Shown: piece by piece, positions 16,638-26,048 of the stretch
Layout of the letters: every line of letters starts with the position of its first letter
Position numbering within the stretch: position 1 is the first letter of the stretch
NCBI GenBank assembly: GCA_021325515.1
Contig: JAJPHC010000063.1
Coordinates: 1 to 64,000 of the forward strand
DNA from: Acidobacteriota bacterium
Lineage (GTDB): Bacteria; Acidobacteriota; Thermoanaerobaculia; Gp7-AA8
Direction: 5' to 3'
Length of the DNA stretch: 64,000 bases
Notes under the pieces: generated by a model
The model's database searches: none
What the model was told of the DNA's origin: nothing
Seen by the model: only the letters and a program-made list of their open reading frames with translations
Translations under genes and position numbers: made by a program

Positions 16638-17318
16638 GCGGGAGTCGAGGAGCTCGCGCAGGTTCGTCATCTCCAGGAAGAGGTGACGGTGGCGGATGCA
16701 GTGGACCGAGATTGCGAAGAAGAGCACGGAGAGGACGGCGAGAAACACGAAGGATGCGGGGCTGCTCGCCGGCAGTGGAGCGGATGAGCTCTTGGTGAAC
16801 AGCTCCTGCATCAGCATCAGCATGAACAGCGGCAACGGCAGAAAGACGAGCGCCGACAGCACGCGGCTCGCCTGGATCCTGAAGTACGGGCGGAGCGACA
16901 GCATCGACAGCGCGATGAAGTAGCTGAGCATCATCACCGCGCCGAAATGCATTTCCGAGAGCGGCTGCAACGCTCCGTTAGCCCCGCGCAGGATCGGCAG
17001 CATGCGCGCCTGCAGCAGCACCAGCGCAGTGAGCGACGTGACCGCGCCGCCGACCGACACGAGGGCCATGAACGCCGCGAAGAGGTTTCGCGCCGCGAGC
17101 AGCGCCGCCATCCGGAGGAAGATCGCCGCCGTCGCCATCCCCGCAATCAGCGCCACGATGATCGCCCACGAAGCGCTCTGCACCGGGCGCAGCGGAGCCG
17201 CATGCAGCGCGACGAAGCTGACCATGCCACTCTGCAGTTCCCTGCTCGATTCCACCGCGCTCGTGAGCGCGAGAAAAAGGCAGAATGCCGTTCCGGCGTA
17301 GAACAGAGGCTTCGGCAT
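16596..17318 (-). CDS. Six-helix membrane protein of unknown function
   Basis: 240 residues with six hydrophobic segments, the first near residues 5-22 and the last near 195-215. No motif or family is recognised. The final 13 residues (LSWFPGVTPGNST) and the TAA come from the palindromic repeat at 16596-16637, so the native C-terminus was probably replaced or extended when the repeat arrived. It is convergent with the E1 operon, and its upstream side faces the Rof gene on the same strand. Confidence 0.7.
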   Translation of the reverse strand: MPKPLFYAGTAFCLFLALTSAVESSRELQSGMVSFVALHAAPLRPVQSASWAIIVALIAGMATAAIFLRMAALLAARNLFAAFMALVSVGGAVTSLTALVLLQARMLPILRGANGALQPLSEMHFGAVMMLSYFIALSMLSLRPYFRIQASRVLSALVFLPLPLFMLMLMQELFTKSSSAPLPASSPASFVFLAVLSVLFFAISVHCIRHRHLFLEMTNLRELLDSRLSWFPGVTPGNST

Positions 17319-17339
17319 GCGTCGAAAGAAGTGTACGCG

Positions 17340-17576
17340 CTACAACTCGCGCATGTCGATGATGTGGTCGAGCTGAATGTCGTGCCGCCCGGTCTGCGAC
17401 TCGAATTTCACGAATTCCTTACCGCCGGCGCTGTAGACGTCCGCGATGCGGCCCCGCTCGGTCCGCCGCGCTCCTTCCCCAAAGCTGAACTTCAGCTCGA
17501 CGACCTTCTTCTTCACCGCGGCCGCTTCGTAGCGGTCATGCATGTCACAGGAAACGGGCTTGTAGTCTTCCGCCAT
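17340..17576 (-). CDS. rof: Rof-like (Rho-binding antiterminator family) protein
   Basis: 78 residues. The YKPVSCDMHDRYEAAAVKKKVVEL start and the final LDHIIDMREL strand match the small Sm-like Rof/YaeO family, which in enterobacteria binds Rho and inhibits termination. Length and strand pattern fit. The gene is upstream of the six-helix membrane protein on the same strand, 21 bases away. A role in Rho control here is by homology only; similar folds occur in uncharacterised RNA-binding proteins. Confidence 0.7.
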   Translation of the reverse strand: MAEDYKPVSCDMHDRYEAAAVKKKVVELKFSFGEGARRTERGRIADVYSAGGKEFVKFESQTGRHDIQLDHIIDMREL

Positions 17577-17668
17577 GGTTCCTCCGCCTTTCAGTCTTGA
17601 GCAGGTTCGGTGCCGGATGGGGACCGCGGGACCGCGAGCCCGCGTGCCCGCGCAACCGCGAGCCGGGA

Positions 17669-17674
17669 TACACT
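17669..17674 (+). promoter_or_regulatory. Candidate -10 box (TACACT), near-leaderless
   Basis: TACACT ends six bases before the ATG at 17681, with no Shine-Dalgarno sequence. The 17620-17665 stretch before it is a GC-rich repeat in which the decamer ACCGCGAGCC occurs twice (17631 and 17655). Confidence 0.45.
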
Positions 17675-17680
17675 CCCCAC

Positions 17681-17944
17681 ATGCAGATGATGCTCTGGAT
17701 GAATCTCGGGTTCGCGAGCGTACTTCTTCTCATTCTCATCATCTCGTTTCGATCGCGCGCCGTTGTCTTCTGTCAGTATCTCGAAACCATGACCGGCATC
17801 GAGTTGAAACCATCCGATGTCCGGCGCGTCTTCGCCGAGCGCGGCCGTGATGGTGTGCGCGAGCTCTTCCTCGATCTCATCATTCGCGAGGATCTCAAGC
17901 AGGGGCCGATCGAGGTTCCGGAAGAAGAATCGGTTACAACTTAG
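17681..17944 (+). CDS. Small single-span membrane protein, unknown
   Basis: 87 residues from the ATG at 17681; the upstream part of the open frame is repeat-like and rejected. One membrane helix (about residues 4-24, MNLGFASVLLLILIISF) is followed by a charged cytoplasmic-type domain with FAERGRDGVRELFLDLIIRE. No family is recognised. The leaderless-type -10 box six bases upstream supports this start. It precedes the M16 peptidase gene by about 120 bases. Confidence 0.6.
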   Translation: MQMMLWMNLGFASVLLLILIISFRSRAVVFCQYLETMTGIELKPSDVRRVFAERGRDGVRELFLDLIIREDLKQGPIEVPEEESVTT

Positions 17945-18063
17945 GGTTTCCGGTTGCGCGAACCTGCAGTTGCGAGGTAAAGAGCACCTCGAGAACCCGG
18001 ACTGCAACCGCGCGAGGCGCGAGACTCCGCACCCGCGCACCCAGACATCAGAAGGAGATCTCC

Positions 18064-20910
18064 ATGTTACGCAGACAAGCTCTGCTTGCCGCCTGCATTC
18101 TGCTCGCGGCAGCAACCCTGAGCGCGGCCACGCCTCAGGGCGACAACATCCTTCCGTTCCATGCCACCGAGAAGACTCTCGCCAATGGACTGAAGGTCAT
18201 CGTCGTCCCCACCGGCTTCCCGAACATCGTCTCGCTGCAGATCCCGGTCATGACCGGCTCGCGCAACGAAGTCGAGCCCGGCAAGTCCGGCTTCGCCCAC
18301 TTCTTCGAGCACATCATGTTCCGCGGCACGCCCACGTATCCGCCCGAGAAGTACGGCGCGATCCTTCAGAAGGCCGGCGCGCGCCAGAACGCCTACACCT
18401 CGGACGACTACACGAACTTCCACACGACGTTCGCGAAGGAAGACCTCGAGAAGATGCTCGAGATCGAGGCCGACCGCTTCAAGAACCTCACCTATTCACC
18501 CGAGGTCTTCAAGACCGAATCGCGCGCAGTCCTCGGCGAGTACAACAAGAACTCGCAGAGCCCGATCCGCAAGATCATCGAAGTGCAGCATGACGCGGCC
18601 TTCACCACGCACACCTACAAGCACACCACGATGGGCTTCATCAAAGACATCGAGGACATGCCGAATCAGTACGACTACTCGCGCGAGTTCTTCTCGCGCT
18701 GGTACCGCCCGGGCAACGTGACGGTCATCGTCGCCGGCGACGTCGATCCCAACAAGGTGATCCCGCTCGTCGAGAAGTACTGGGGCGACTGGAAGCCCGG
18801 CACGTTCCAGGCGAACATCCCCGCCGAGCCCGCGCCGTCGAAGCCCGTCTACGCCCACGTCGACTGGCCGACGCAGACGCTTCCCTGGGTCACCGTCGGC
18901 TTCCGCGTGCCCGGCTTCGACGAGAACTCGAAGGAGATCCCCGCCATCGACACCGCGCTCGATCTCGAGTTCGGCGACACCTCGGATCTCTACAAGCGGC
19001 TCGTCGAGCAGGAGCAGAAGGTCGACCGCATCTTCTTCTACAACGACCCGCGCGTCGATCCGTCGATCTACACCGTCTTTGCGCGTGTGAAGAATCCGAA
19101 GGATGCTCTTCTCGTTCGCGACGCGATCATCGAAACGTTCGCGAAGCTGCGCAACAAGCAGGAGCCGGCCGCCCGCGTCGAGGAAGCGAAATCGAATTCG
19201 CGCTATGCATTCGTCCGCTCGCTCGATACGACGGAAGCGATCGCCGACACGCTGGCGGCGTTCGTCCACTATCGCCGCTCGTTCGACACCGTCAACAACT
19301 ACTACCGCCAGCTCGCGGCGCTCACCCCGGCCGACATTCAGCAGGTCGCGCAGAAGTACTTCACCGACAACTCGCTGGTCGTGACGACGCTCTCCAGGGA
19401 TCCGCTCCCGGAGGGCGTCGCGGCTCTGCCGATGATCTCCTCGATGGGCGCGGAGAAGGCCGCCGGCGCCGCTTCCGCGATTCGCGTCATCAAACAGAAG
19501 TCGGTGCTGCCTCAGATCGAGGTGAAGCTGCTGTTCAACGCCGGCTCTTCGAGCGATCCGGCCGGCAAGGAAGGTCTCGCGCAGCTCGCCGCCTCGATGA
19601 TCACCGAGGCTGGATCACAGTCGATGACGACTTCGGAGATCAGCCGCGCTCTCTATCCGATGGCCGGCGCCTGGTCTTCGCAGGTCGACAAGGACATGAC
19701 CACGATCACCGGCTCGATCCACAAGGACAACTGGCAGAAGTTCTTCGACATCGTCGTCCCCACGCTGCTCTCGCCGGGATACCGCGATGAAGATTTTCAG
19801 CGCCTCAAGGACTCGCAGCTCAACGCGCTGAAGCAGGATCTGCGCAACAACAACGAAGAGGAGCTCGGCAAGGAGCGCCTCCAGGTGAACCTGTTCGCCG
19901 GAACGCCCTACGGCCATCCGTCGCTCGGCACGATCGCCGGACTCGAGTCGATCACGCTCGATGACGTGAAGAAGTTCGTCGCCGCCAACTACACGCGCGG
20001 CAATCTCGTCGTGGGTGTCTCCGGTGATTTCCCTGACGCGATGCTTTCGCAGCTCGAGAGCGATCTTGCCGCACTCCCCGCCGGCACGCTGTCGGAAGGG
20101 AAGAAGTCGCTCGCGCCGATCGCCGGCCACAAGCCTCAGGGTCTCGAAGTCGAGATCGTGAAGAAGGACACGCGCGCGACTGCCGTCTCGATGGGCTTCC
20201 CAATTCCCGTCACGCGCGACAGCGCGGACTTCGCAGCGCTCAACGTCGCGCGCGCCTGGCTCGGCGAGCATCGCGCGTCGAGCGGCCAGCTCTACAACCG
20301 CATCCGCGAAGTGCGCGGCCTCAACTACGGCGATTACGCCTACATCGAGTTCTTCACGCATCCCGGCGCGATCTTCTTCCCGACGCCGAACATCGGCCGC
20401 CGCTCGCAGACCTTCGAGATCTGGATTCGTCCCGTCGTTCCCGTCAACGCGCACATGGCGACGCGCATCGCGCTCTATGAGCTGCAGAAGCTGATCGACA
20501 AGGGACTCTCGAAGGAAGACTTCGAGACCACGCGCGACTATCTGATGAAGAACGCCTACCTCATGACCGCATCGCAGGACCAGAACCTCGGCTACGCGCT
20601 CGACTCGTGGTGGTACGGCATTCCCGAGTACACGCAGTACATGCGCGCGCAGTACGCAAAGCTGACGCGCGATGATGTGAACAAGGCGATCCGGAAGTAC
20701 CTCTCGGCGAAAAATCTCTCGCTCGTCTACATCACGAAGGACGCCGAAGGGCTGCGCGATCAGCTCCTGAAGGATGCGCCGTCGTCGATCACGTACGACG
20801 CGCCCAAGCCGCAGCTCGCAGCCGAGGACAAGGTGATCGGTTCGTACAAACTGAACATCAAACCGGAAAACGTGAAGATCACGCCGGTCGAGCAGGTGTT
20901 CGCGAAGTAA
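18064..20910 (+). CDS. Exported M16 zinc peptidase (two-domain insulinase/pitrilysin family)
   Basis: 948 residues with a signal peptide (about 1-20). The zinc motif HFFEH lies at 79-83, and the downstream Glu region is in FKTESRAVLGEY. Two M16 halves follow one another: the second half (from about 480) keeps the fold (LFNAGSSSDPAGKEGLAQLAA) but lacks HxxEH, as is usual for the non-catalytic half. It probably degrades or processes peptides in the periplasm or outside. AAGGAG precedes the ATG. The cytochrome genes begin 130 bases downstream, after a hairpin. Confidence 0.93.
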   Translation: MLRRQALLAACILLAAATLSAATPQGDNILPFHATEKTLANGLKVIVVPTGFPNIVSLQIPVMTGSRNEVEPGKSGFAHFFEHIMFRGTPTYPPEKYGAILQKAGARQNAYTSDDYTNFHTTFAKEDLEKMLEIEADRFKNLTYSPEVFKTESRAVLGEYNKNSQSPIRKIIEVQHDAAFTTHTYKHTTMGFIKDIEDMPNQYDYSREFFSRWYRPGNVTVIVAGDVDPNKVIPLVEKYWGDWKPGTFQANIPAEPAPSKPVYAHVDWPTQTLPWVTVGFRVPGFDENSKEIPAIDTALDLEFGDTSDLYKRLVEQEQKVDRIFFYNDPRVDPSIYTVFARVKNPKDALLVRDAIIETFAKLRNKQEPAARVEEAKSNSRYAFVRSLDTTEAIADTLAAFVHYRRSFDTVNNYYRQLAALTPADIQQVAQKYFTDNSLVVTTLSRDPLPEGVAALPMISSMGAEKAAGAASAIRVIKQKSVLPQIEVKLLFNAGSSSDPAGKEGLAQLAASMITEAGSQSMTTSEISRALYPMAGAWSSQVDKDMTTITGSIHKDNWQKFFDIVVPTLLSPGYRDEDFQRLKDSQLNALKQDLRNNNEEELGKERLQVNLFAGTPYGHPSLGTIAGLESITLDDVKKFVAANYTRGNLVVGVSGDFPDAMLSQLESDLAALPAGTLSEGKKSLAPIAGHKPQGLEVEIVKKDTRATAVSMGFPIPVTRDSADFAALNVARAWLGEHRASSGQLYNRIREVRGLNYGDYAYIEFFTHPGAIFFPTPNIGRRSQTFEIWIRPVVPVNAHMATRIALYELQKLIDKGLSKEDFETTRDYLMKNAYLMTASQDQNLGYALDSWWYGIPEYTQYMRAQYAKLTRDDVNKAIRKYLSAKNLSLVYITKDAEGLRDQLLKDAPSSITYDAPKPQLAAEDKVIGSYKLNIKPENVKITPVEQVFAK

Positions 20911-20942
20911 GCGCCTCTCCAACGATTCCCCCCTCCAACGTT

Positions 20943-20970
20943 CCCCTCTCCCCGCCAGCGGGGAGAGGGG
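20943..20970 (+). terminator. Strong GC hairpin after the M16 gene
   Basis: CCCCTCTCCCCG pairs perfectly with CGGGGAGAGGGG around a four-base loop, 32 bases after the M16 stop. A related, less perfect hairpin lies at 44320-44347, so this is also a dispersed repeat. There is no U-tract. Confidence 0.65.
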
Positions 20971-21040
20971 CAACATCCCGCTTGGGTGTAAGCTTTCCGA
21001 AATCGGCGACTACGTGGATCCCTCTGGAAAGGAACGCACC

Positions 21041-23053
21041 ATGCGGCACTGGGGCCTGGTCAGTGTTCTGTCTCTTCTGATTGCGGCAGCGGCTGGAGGC
21101 GAAGGGCGCGGACGCGCAAGCGCGAAGCCGGCAACGCCGCACTTCGGTGACGGACAGCTCGAAGCGTACTGGGCCGATCAGCAGATCGCGTACATCCGTC
21201 CCGGTCTGCACATCGTCATCAACTCCGTAAACATCGACAGCGATCGCAAAGCCACGGTCGATTTCAATCTCTTCGATGATGCGAAGCAGCCGCTCGATCG
21301 CGAAGGAAACGCGACACCGGGCGCGGTCTCGATGCACTTCATCCTCTCCATGTACGACGCGGCGACGCGCACGTACACGCCGATCGTCACCGCAGATTCA
21401 GGCGGACGCTTCACCGATCTTCAGTCGGGGCACGGCACCTACACTTTCGGTACGCCCCTGCCTCCGCTGTATGACGCGGCGAAGACGTACACCGCCGGCG
21501 TGTACGCCACGCGGATGCTCGCGGATCTCGTCGGCAAGGACTACGTCGCGAATGCGGAGCTCGACTTCCGCCCCGATGGAGATGCGATCAAGGATCGCTG
21601 GGACATCATTCGCGACTCGACGAGCTGCAACAACTGCCACGATCCCCTCTCCGCACACGGAGGCGAGCGCCGCGACGTGAAGCTCTGCGTCCTCTGCCAC
21701 ACGCCGGGTGCGAAGGACGCCGCGGGCACCTCGATCGACATGACGATGATGGTTCACAGGATTCACCGCGGTGTGAATCTCGCGAACAAGCCGTATGTCC
21801 TCACCGCACCGAACAACGCGAAGTTCGATTTCTCGAACGTCGTCTTCCCGAATGACCTGCGCAACTGCGCGGAGTGCCACGAAGGATCCGATGCGGCGAA
21901 CAAGCCTTCCCAGGCGAGCGTCTGGTACTCGTTCCCGTCGCGCACGTCGTGCGGCTCCTGTCACGACAATGTCGACTTTGCGACCGGAGCGAATCATCCC
22001 GGCGGCAAGCAGCCCGATGACTCGAACTGCGCGAAGTGCCACATCGCCGACAGCGGCAAGGAATACGACGCATCGATCAAAGCGGCGCACACCGTTCCCT
22101 ACAAATCGAGACAACTGAAGGGACTGATCGCGCAGATCATCAGCATCACGAACTTCGCGCCGGGACAGAAGCCGACGGTCGTCGTCGACCTGAAGAACGG
22201 CGACGGCAGCGCAGTCGACGGAAAAGGTCTGACCTTCGGATTGATGTACGCGGGCCCAGCCTCCGACTTCAGAACGAACGTGCGTGAAAACGCGGCCAGC
22301 ACGGCGATCGATCCGGCGACGGGCCGCACGTCGTACACCTTCACGACGCCGCTCCCCGCCGACGCCGGCGGAACCTGGGCAGTCGCCGCAGATGTCAGCA
22401 GGACCGTGCAACTGATCCGCGCCGACAAGCTGCCGAACATTCCCGTCATCGAGAGCAGCAACGCCGTCCAGTACACGACGGCTGACAAATCCGCGGTGAT
22501 GCCGCGCAGAACCGTCGTCACGACGCAGCAATGCAACGCCTGCCACGACTCGCTGCGCGCGCATGCCGGACAGACCACGACGACTGCCGAGTGCGTGATC
22601 TGCCACAACGCATCGGGCAACGACGCAGCGGCCCGCCCGACGAGCGAAGGTCTGCCGGAGTCGATCTCGTTCCAGCGGATGATTCATCGCATTCATCGCG
22701 GCACACAGCTGACGCAGGACTACACCTTGTTCGACTCCGCCGGCGGACGGCATCACTACAATGCGATTCCGTTCTCCGGCGACACGCGCAACTGCGCGAA
22801 GTGTCACGTCGCAGGGTCGACCACCCTCCCGCTTCCGGCGGGCGGCGCACCGGTGATCACGCTGCGCGATTACTACACGCCCCAGGCTCCAACCTCCGCC
22901 GCCTGCCTCGGTTGTCACGACACGCTCGAGACGTCCGCGCACGCCTACATCAACACCACGACATTCGGCGGGACGAGGGCCGCCGCCGAATCGTGCTCGA
23001 CATGCCACGGGCCGGGAAAGGAACACGACGTCGCGAAGGCACACGCGCGGTGA
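21041..23053 (+). CDS. OmcA/MtrC-family decaheme cytochrome c
   Basis: 670 residues from the ATG at 21041 (AAAGGA seven bases upstream). A signal peptide without a lipobox Cys is followed by beta-rich domains and two pentaheme blocks. Ten CxxCH motifs are present: CNNCH, CVLCH, CAECH, CGSCH, CAKCH, then CNACH, CVICH, CAKCH, CLGCH, CSTCH. Family members sit on the outer face of the outer membrane and pass electrons to extracellular acceptors. Unlike Shewanella MtrC/OmcA, it is not predicted to be a lipoprotein. It overlaps or abuts the DmsE-type gene. Confidence 0.93.
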   Translation: MRHWGLVSVLSLLIAAAAGGEGRGRASAKPATPHFGDGQLEAYWADQQIAYIRPGLHIVINSVNIDSDRKATVDFNLFDDAKQPLDREGNATPGAVSMHFILSMYDAATRTYTPIVTADSGGRFTDLQSGHGTYTFGTPLPPLYDAAKTYTAGVYATRMLADLVGKDYVANAELDFRPDGDAIKDRWDIIRDSTSCNNCHDPLSAHGGERRDVKLCVLCHTPGAKDAAGTSIDMTMMVHRIHRGVNLANKPYVLTAPNNAKFDFSNVVFPNDLRNCAECHEGSDAANKPSQASVWYSFPSRTSCGSCHDNVDFATGANHPGGKQPDDSNCAKCHIADSGKEYDASIKAAHTVPYKSRQLKGLIAQIISITNFAPGQKPTVVVDLKNGDGSAVDGKGLTFGLMYAGPASDFRTNVRENAASTAIDPATGRTSYTFTTPLPADAGGTWAVAADVSRTVQLIRADKLPNIPVIESSNAVQYTTADKSAVMPRRTVVTTQQCNACHDSLRAHAGQTTTTAECVICHNASGNDAAARPTSEGLPESISFQRMIHRIHRGTQLTQDYTLFDSAGGRHHYNAIPFSGDTRNCAKCHVAGSTTLPLPAGGAPVITLRDYYTPQAPTSAACLGCHDTLETSAHAYINTTTFGGTRAAAESCSTCHGPGKEHDVAKAHAR

Positions 23054-24003
23054 ATGAGGTGAGTGTGAGGAGTTGGTTTGCAGCAGCATTCATCCTGCTG
23101 CTCCTTCAGGGAGCTGCGATGGCAGCACCCGCCCGCAAGCGCGAGAAGATCCCGCCGGAGAAACTCCACAACACCTGCGAAGACTGTCACGGCGATCGCG
23201 TCGAACGTTTCCGCACGAACACGCACGGCTTCGGCCGCCATCCTGAAGACGGCCCGTTACCCGATTCCTTCTGCGAAGCCTGCCATGGCGACGGCCGCGC
23301 GCATAACGAGAGCGGCGGCGAAGCATCGCTCATCTACGTTCCGTACGGACGCGAAGGAGCCGACCGCGCGTGCCTCAAGTGCCATGACCAGAACTCGCGC
23401 GAGCCGGAGTCGATTCATGTCCCTCTCCGCGTGCGCGTGAACCAGCCGGCCGGCGTACACGCCAATTCCGAGATGGTCAACTGCTTGACTTGTCATTCGA
23501 TCCAGCACGAGGAACCGCGCTCGCCCTATCTCCTCCGCTGGCAGCAGGAAAAACTCTGCGCGATCTGCCATCCGGCGGAGGTGGCGTCGTTCCGCAATCA
23601 GCCGTACTCGCACCGGCTCGGACGCGGCGGCATGGAGTGCTCCTCCTGTCACGATCCGCATGCGGGCGCAGGCACGGACAACCTGCGCATGACGGCGGCG
23701 GGCGAGCTCCCCTGCCTCAATTGCCACGCGGAACAGCGCGGGCCGCACGCATTCGAACATGGCGATGGCGCCGAGAACGGATGCCTCAACTGCCACGACA
23801 TTCATGGTTCGTCCAATCCGAAGATGCTCAAGCGCGCCTCCGTCGCGCAGCTCTGCATCGAGTGTCATTCGCCGCTGTCGGCGGCGTCGTTCGGCTCGCA
23901 GCCTCCGTCGTTCCACAACCTCGCATCGCCGCGCTTTCAGAACTGCACCACGTGCCATGTGAAGATTCATGGATCGGATCGCGATCCGCACCTGCTGGAG
24001 TAG
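23050..24003 (+). CDS. DmsE/MtrA-type periplasmic decaheme cytochrome c
   Basis: 317 residues. The GTG at 23050 overlaps the upstream stop (GTGA); GTGs at 23059 and 23065 are alternatives. A signal peptide ends near QGAAMA. Ten CxxCH motifs follow: CEDCH, CEACH, CLKCH, CLTCH, CAICH, CSSCH, CLNCH, CLNCH, CIECH, CTTCH. The pattern is that of DmsE/MtrA, which fills the barrel lumen and moves electrons across the outer membrane. It directly precedes the barrel gene, with no gap. Confidence 0.92.
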   Translation: MNEVSVRSWFAAAFILLLLQGAAMAAPARKREKIPPEKLHNTCEDCHGDRVERFRTNTHGFGRHPEDGPLPDSFCEACHGDGRAHNESGGEASLIYVPYGREGADRACLKCHDQNSREPESIHVPLRVRVNQPAGVHANSEMVNCLTCHSIQHEEPRSPYLLRWQQEKLCAICHPAEVASFRNQPYSHRLGRGGMECSSCHDPHAGAGTDNLRMTAAGELPCLNCHAEQRGPHAFEHGDGAENGCLNCHDIHGSSNPKMLKRASVAQLCIECHSPLSAASFGSQPPSFHNLASPRFQNCTTCHVKIHGSDRDPHLLE

Positions 24004-25980
24004 ATGAAGATGAGAACGCTGACACGGCTCGCTCTTCTGCTGCTCCTGCCATCGGTCGCATTCGCGCAAGCCGCGCCCGGCTCCATCCCGCCCGTGGCCA
24101 CCGAGCCCGCGCCTCCCGGGCCACTCGACATCGAGATCGGCTACCGCACGCTCTCGCTCAAAGGAAACGAAGATCTCTATCGCACGCAGATCAACGAGCG
24201 CCGCGGCATCTTCATCCGCTCGATGACGATCCTGACCAGCGAGCCGCGCGACATCTCGCAGATCGATCGCCTGCGCATCGACGGAACGGAGATCGGCCCC
24301 GGCTCGCCGGCCAGCGCGCTTCGTCTCGAAGCCAGCCGGTACAGCTACTACCGCCTGCTCTTCACCTGGCGGCGCACGAATTCGTTCAGCGCACTTCCCG
24401 CGTTCGCGAATCCTCTCCTCGAGCAGGGAGTGATCACGGGACAGCACACCTACGACCGCCGGCGCGACATGATGGACGCACAACTCGACCTGCTGCCGCG
24501 CGCGAAGATCACGCCGTTCATCGGCTTCGGATTCCGGAAGCTGAGCGGGCCCGGCACGAGCACCTTCACCACGGGGACGAATGAGTTCCAGCTCTCGCAG
24601 AGCGTCGAGGAGCGGGAGCACGAATATCGCGGCGGCGCGTACTACGACTTCGGATCGGTGCGCGGCTCGATCACACAAGGCTGGCGGCGGCTTCGGTCGG
24701 ATCAGACATGGACACTGCTGTCGCGCGACGGGAACGAGAGCGATCCCGTCCTCAATCACCCGACATTCGCAACCGCGATGCAGCGCGACGATCACAGCCG
24801 CACGCGCACGCCGTTCACGAACGCCGTGTTCGCCGCGCAGGTCGCACCGCGCATTCGTCTCAAAGCCAGCTACGTGCGCTATTCGGCCGAAACGGATGAC
24901 GAAGGAACCGGCGATCTCGCCGGCTCCTTCATCTCGCTGCCGATGCTGCGCTTCTTCAACGTCATGAGCGAGCGAGTTTCCTCGAGCGCGAAGAAGACTG
25001 TCACGCGCGGGAGCGGCCGAGCCGAAGTCCTGGTGCACAAGGATGTGACGCTGTTCGCGGCGTATCAGAACGAGCGCCGCGACATCGCCGGAACCGGCCT
25101 GCTCGATACGCTCTATCAGGAGACGCTGAATTTCGATGGCCTCGACAAACGCGACATCGAGGCGATTCTCCGCAGCAACAGCTCCATCCATCGCCGCAGC
25201 AACCTCGGCCTGGCAGGAATCTCGTTCCGCGCCCCGGGACCGCTTTCCCTTCGCTTCGAAGCGCGCGATGACCGGCAGCAGCTCGACGTCGCGAAGGACC
25301 TCGCGGAAATCGTGCTTCCCGGAAATCAGTGGGGCACGTGGGACCGGCATGTGAAGACGCTCGACGGCACCGCGTCGTTCATGCGCGGCAACGTCTACCT
25401 CGGCGCCTCCTACCGGCGCGATCGTGCGAACGTGGCGGTGTTCCGCAGCGACTTCCTCGATCGCGATCGCGCGCGCGTTCGCGCGAGCTGGCGCAGGACG
25501 AAATGGTTCCACGCCAGTCTCAGCGCCACCGAGACGCGGCAGTCGAATGATCGAACGGACACGGCGCTGCACGCGAAGTCGAGGCAGTACGGCGGCGACT
25601 TCGAAGCGATTCCGTGGCATGCCATCTCCTTCCACGGCTCGGTCTCGCGCTTCACGACCGACAGCAGAATTCTGATCCGCCATCCGGAGACCTTCATCAC
25701 GGAGCCCTCGATTTACGCAGGACGCGGCACGGCGCTCGACGGCGGCGTCACGGTGACCCACGGCCTCTTCACGTTCGCCGCGAACGGCGGGCGTTTCCGC
25801 AATCGCGGAGAAAATCCGTTCACGATCCGGCGCGCGACGCTGCACGCCGGCTTCTCGTTTCCGAACTCGCGGGCCGGCATGCTGCTCGAGCTCGCGCGCG
25901 ACAAGTACAGCGACACGAACGCGTCCTTCTCGAACTACACGGCATCGCGCGCCGGCATTTACGCGACCTATAGACCTTGA
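24004..25980 (+). CDS. MtrB/PioB-type outer-membrane beta-barrel
   Basis: 658 residues. The signal peptide ends at SVAFA; the rest is alternating amphipathic strands with frequent terminal aromatic residues, ending in a YATYRP strand. Length and position right after the DmsE-type gene match MtrB/PioB, the sleeve of porin-cytochrome conduits. The CxxC found near the N-terminus of Shewanella MtrB is absent. The ATG follows the upstream TAG immediately, so the three genes form one operon. The barrel assignment is by pattern and context; sequence similarity in this family is low. Confidence 0.85.
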   Translation: MKMRTLTRLALLLLLPSVAFAQAAPGSIPPVATEPAPPGPLDIEIGYRTLSLKGNEDLYRTQINERRGIFIRSMTILTSEPRDISQIDRLRIDGTEIGPGSPASALRLEASRYSYYRLLFTWRRTNSFSALPAFANPLLEQGVITGQHTYDRRRDMMDAQLDLLPRAKITPFIGFGFRKLSGPGTSTFTTGTNEFQLSQSVEEREHEYRGGAYYDFGSVRGSITQGWRRLRSDQTWTLLSRDGNESDPVLNHPTFATAMQRDDHSRTRTPFTNAVFAAQVAPRIRLKASYVRYSAETDDEGTGDLAGSFISLPMLRFFNVMSERVSSSAKKTVTRGSGRAEVLVHKDVTLFAAYQNERRDIAGTGLLDTLYQETLNFDGLDKRDIEAILRSNSSIHRRSNLGLAGISFRAPGPLSLRFEARDDRQQLDVAKDLAEIVLPGNQWGTWDRHVKTLDGTASFMRGNVYLGASYRRDRANVAVFRSDFLDRDRARVRASWRRTKWFHASLSATETRQSNDRTDTALHAKSRQYGGDFEAIPWHAISFHGSVSRFTTDSRILIRHPETFITEPSIYAGRGTALDGGVTVTHGLFTFAANGGRFRNRGENPFTIRRATLHAGFSFPNSRAGMLLELARDKYSDTNASFSNYTASRAGIYATYRP

Positions 25981-26000
25981 CGGGGAGCAGTGTTTTTCTT

Positions 26001-26028
26001 CCTGCCGCCTGCTGCCGGCCGCCTGCTG
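26001..26028. repeat. Heptamer array after the barrel gene
   Basis: Four 7-base units: CCTGCCG, CCTGCTG, CCGGCCG, CCTGCTG. It lies between the barrel stop codon and the -10 box of the YceH gene, and is the same class as the other period-7 arrays in the window. Confidence 0.6.
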
Positions 26029-26036
26029 TCTGAACA

Positions 26037-26042
26037 TACAAT
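26037..26042 (+). promoter_or_regulatory. Candidate -10 box (TACAAT), near-leaderless
   Basis: TACAAT ends six bases before the ATG at 26049, with no Shine-Dalgarno sequence. It marks a transcript separate from the cytochrome operon. Confidence 0.5.
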
Positions 26043-26048
26043 CCCCGC

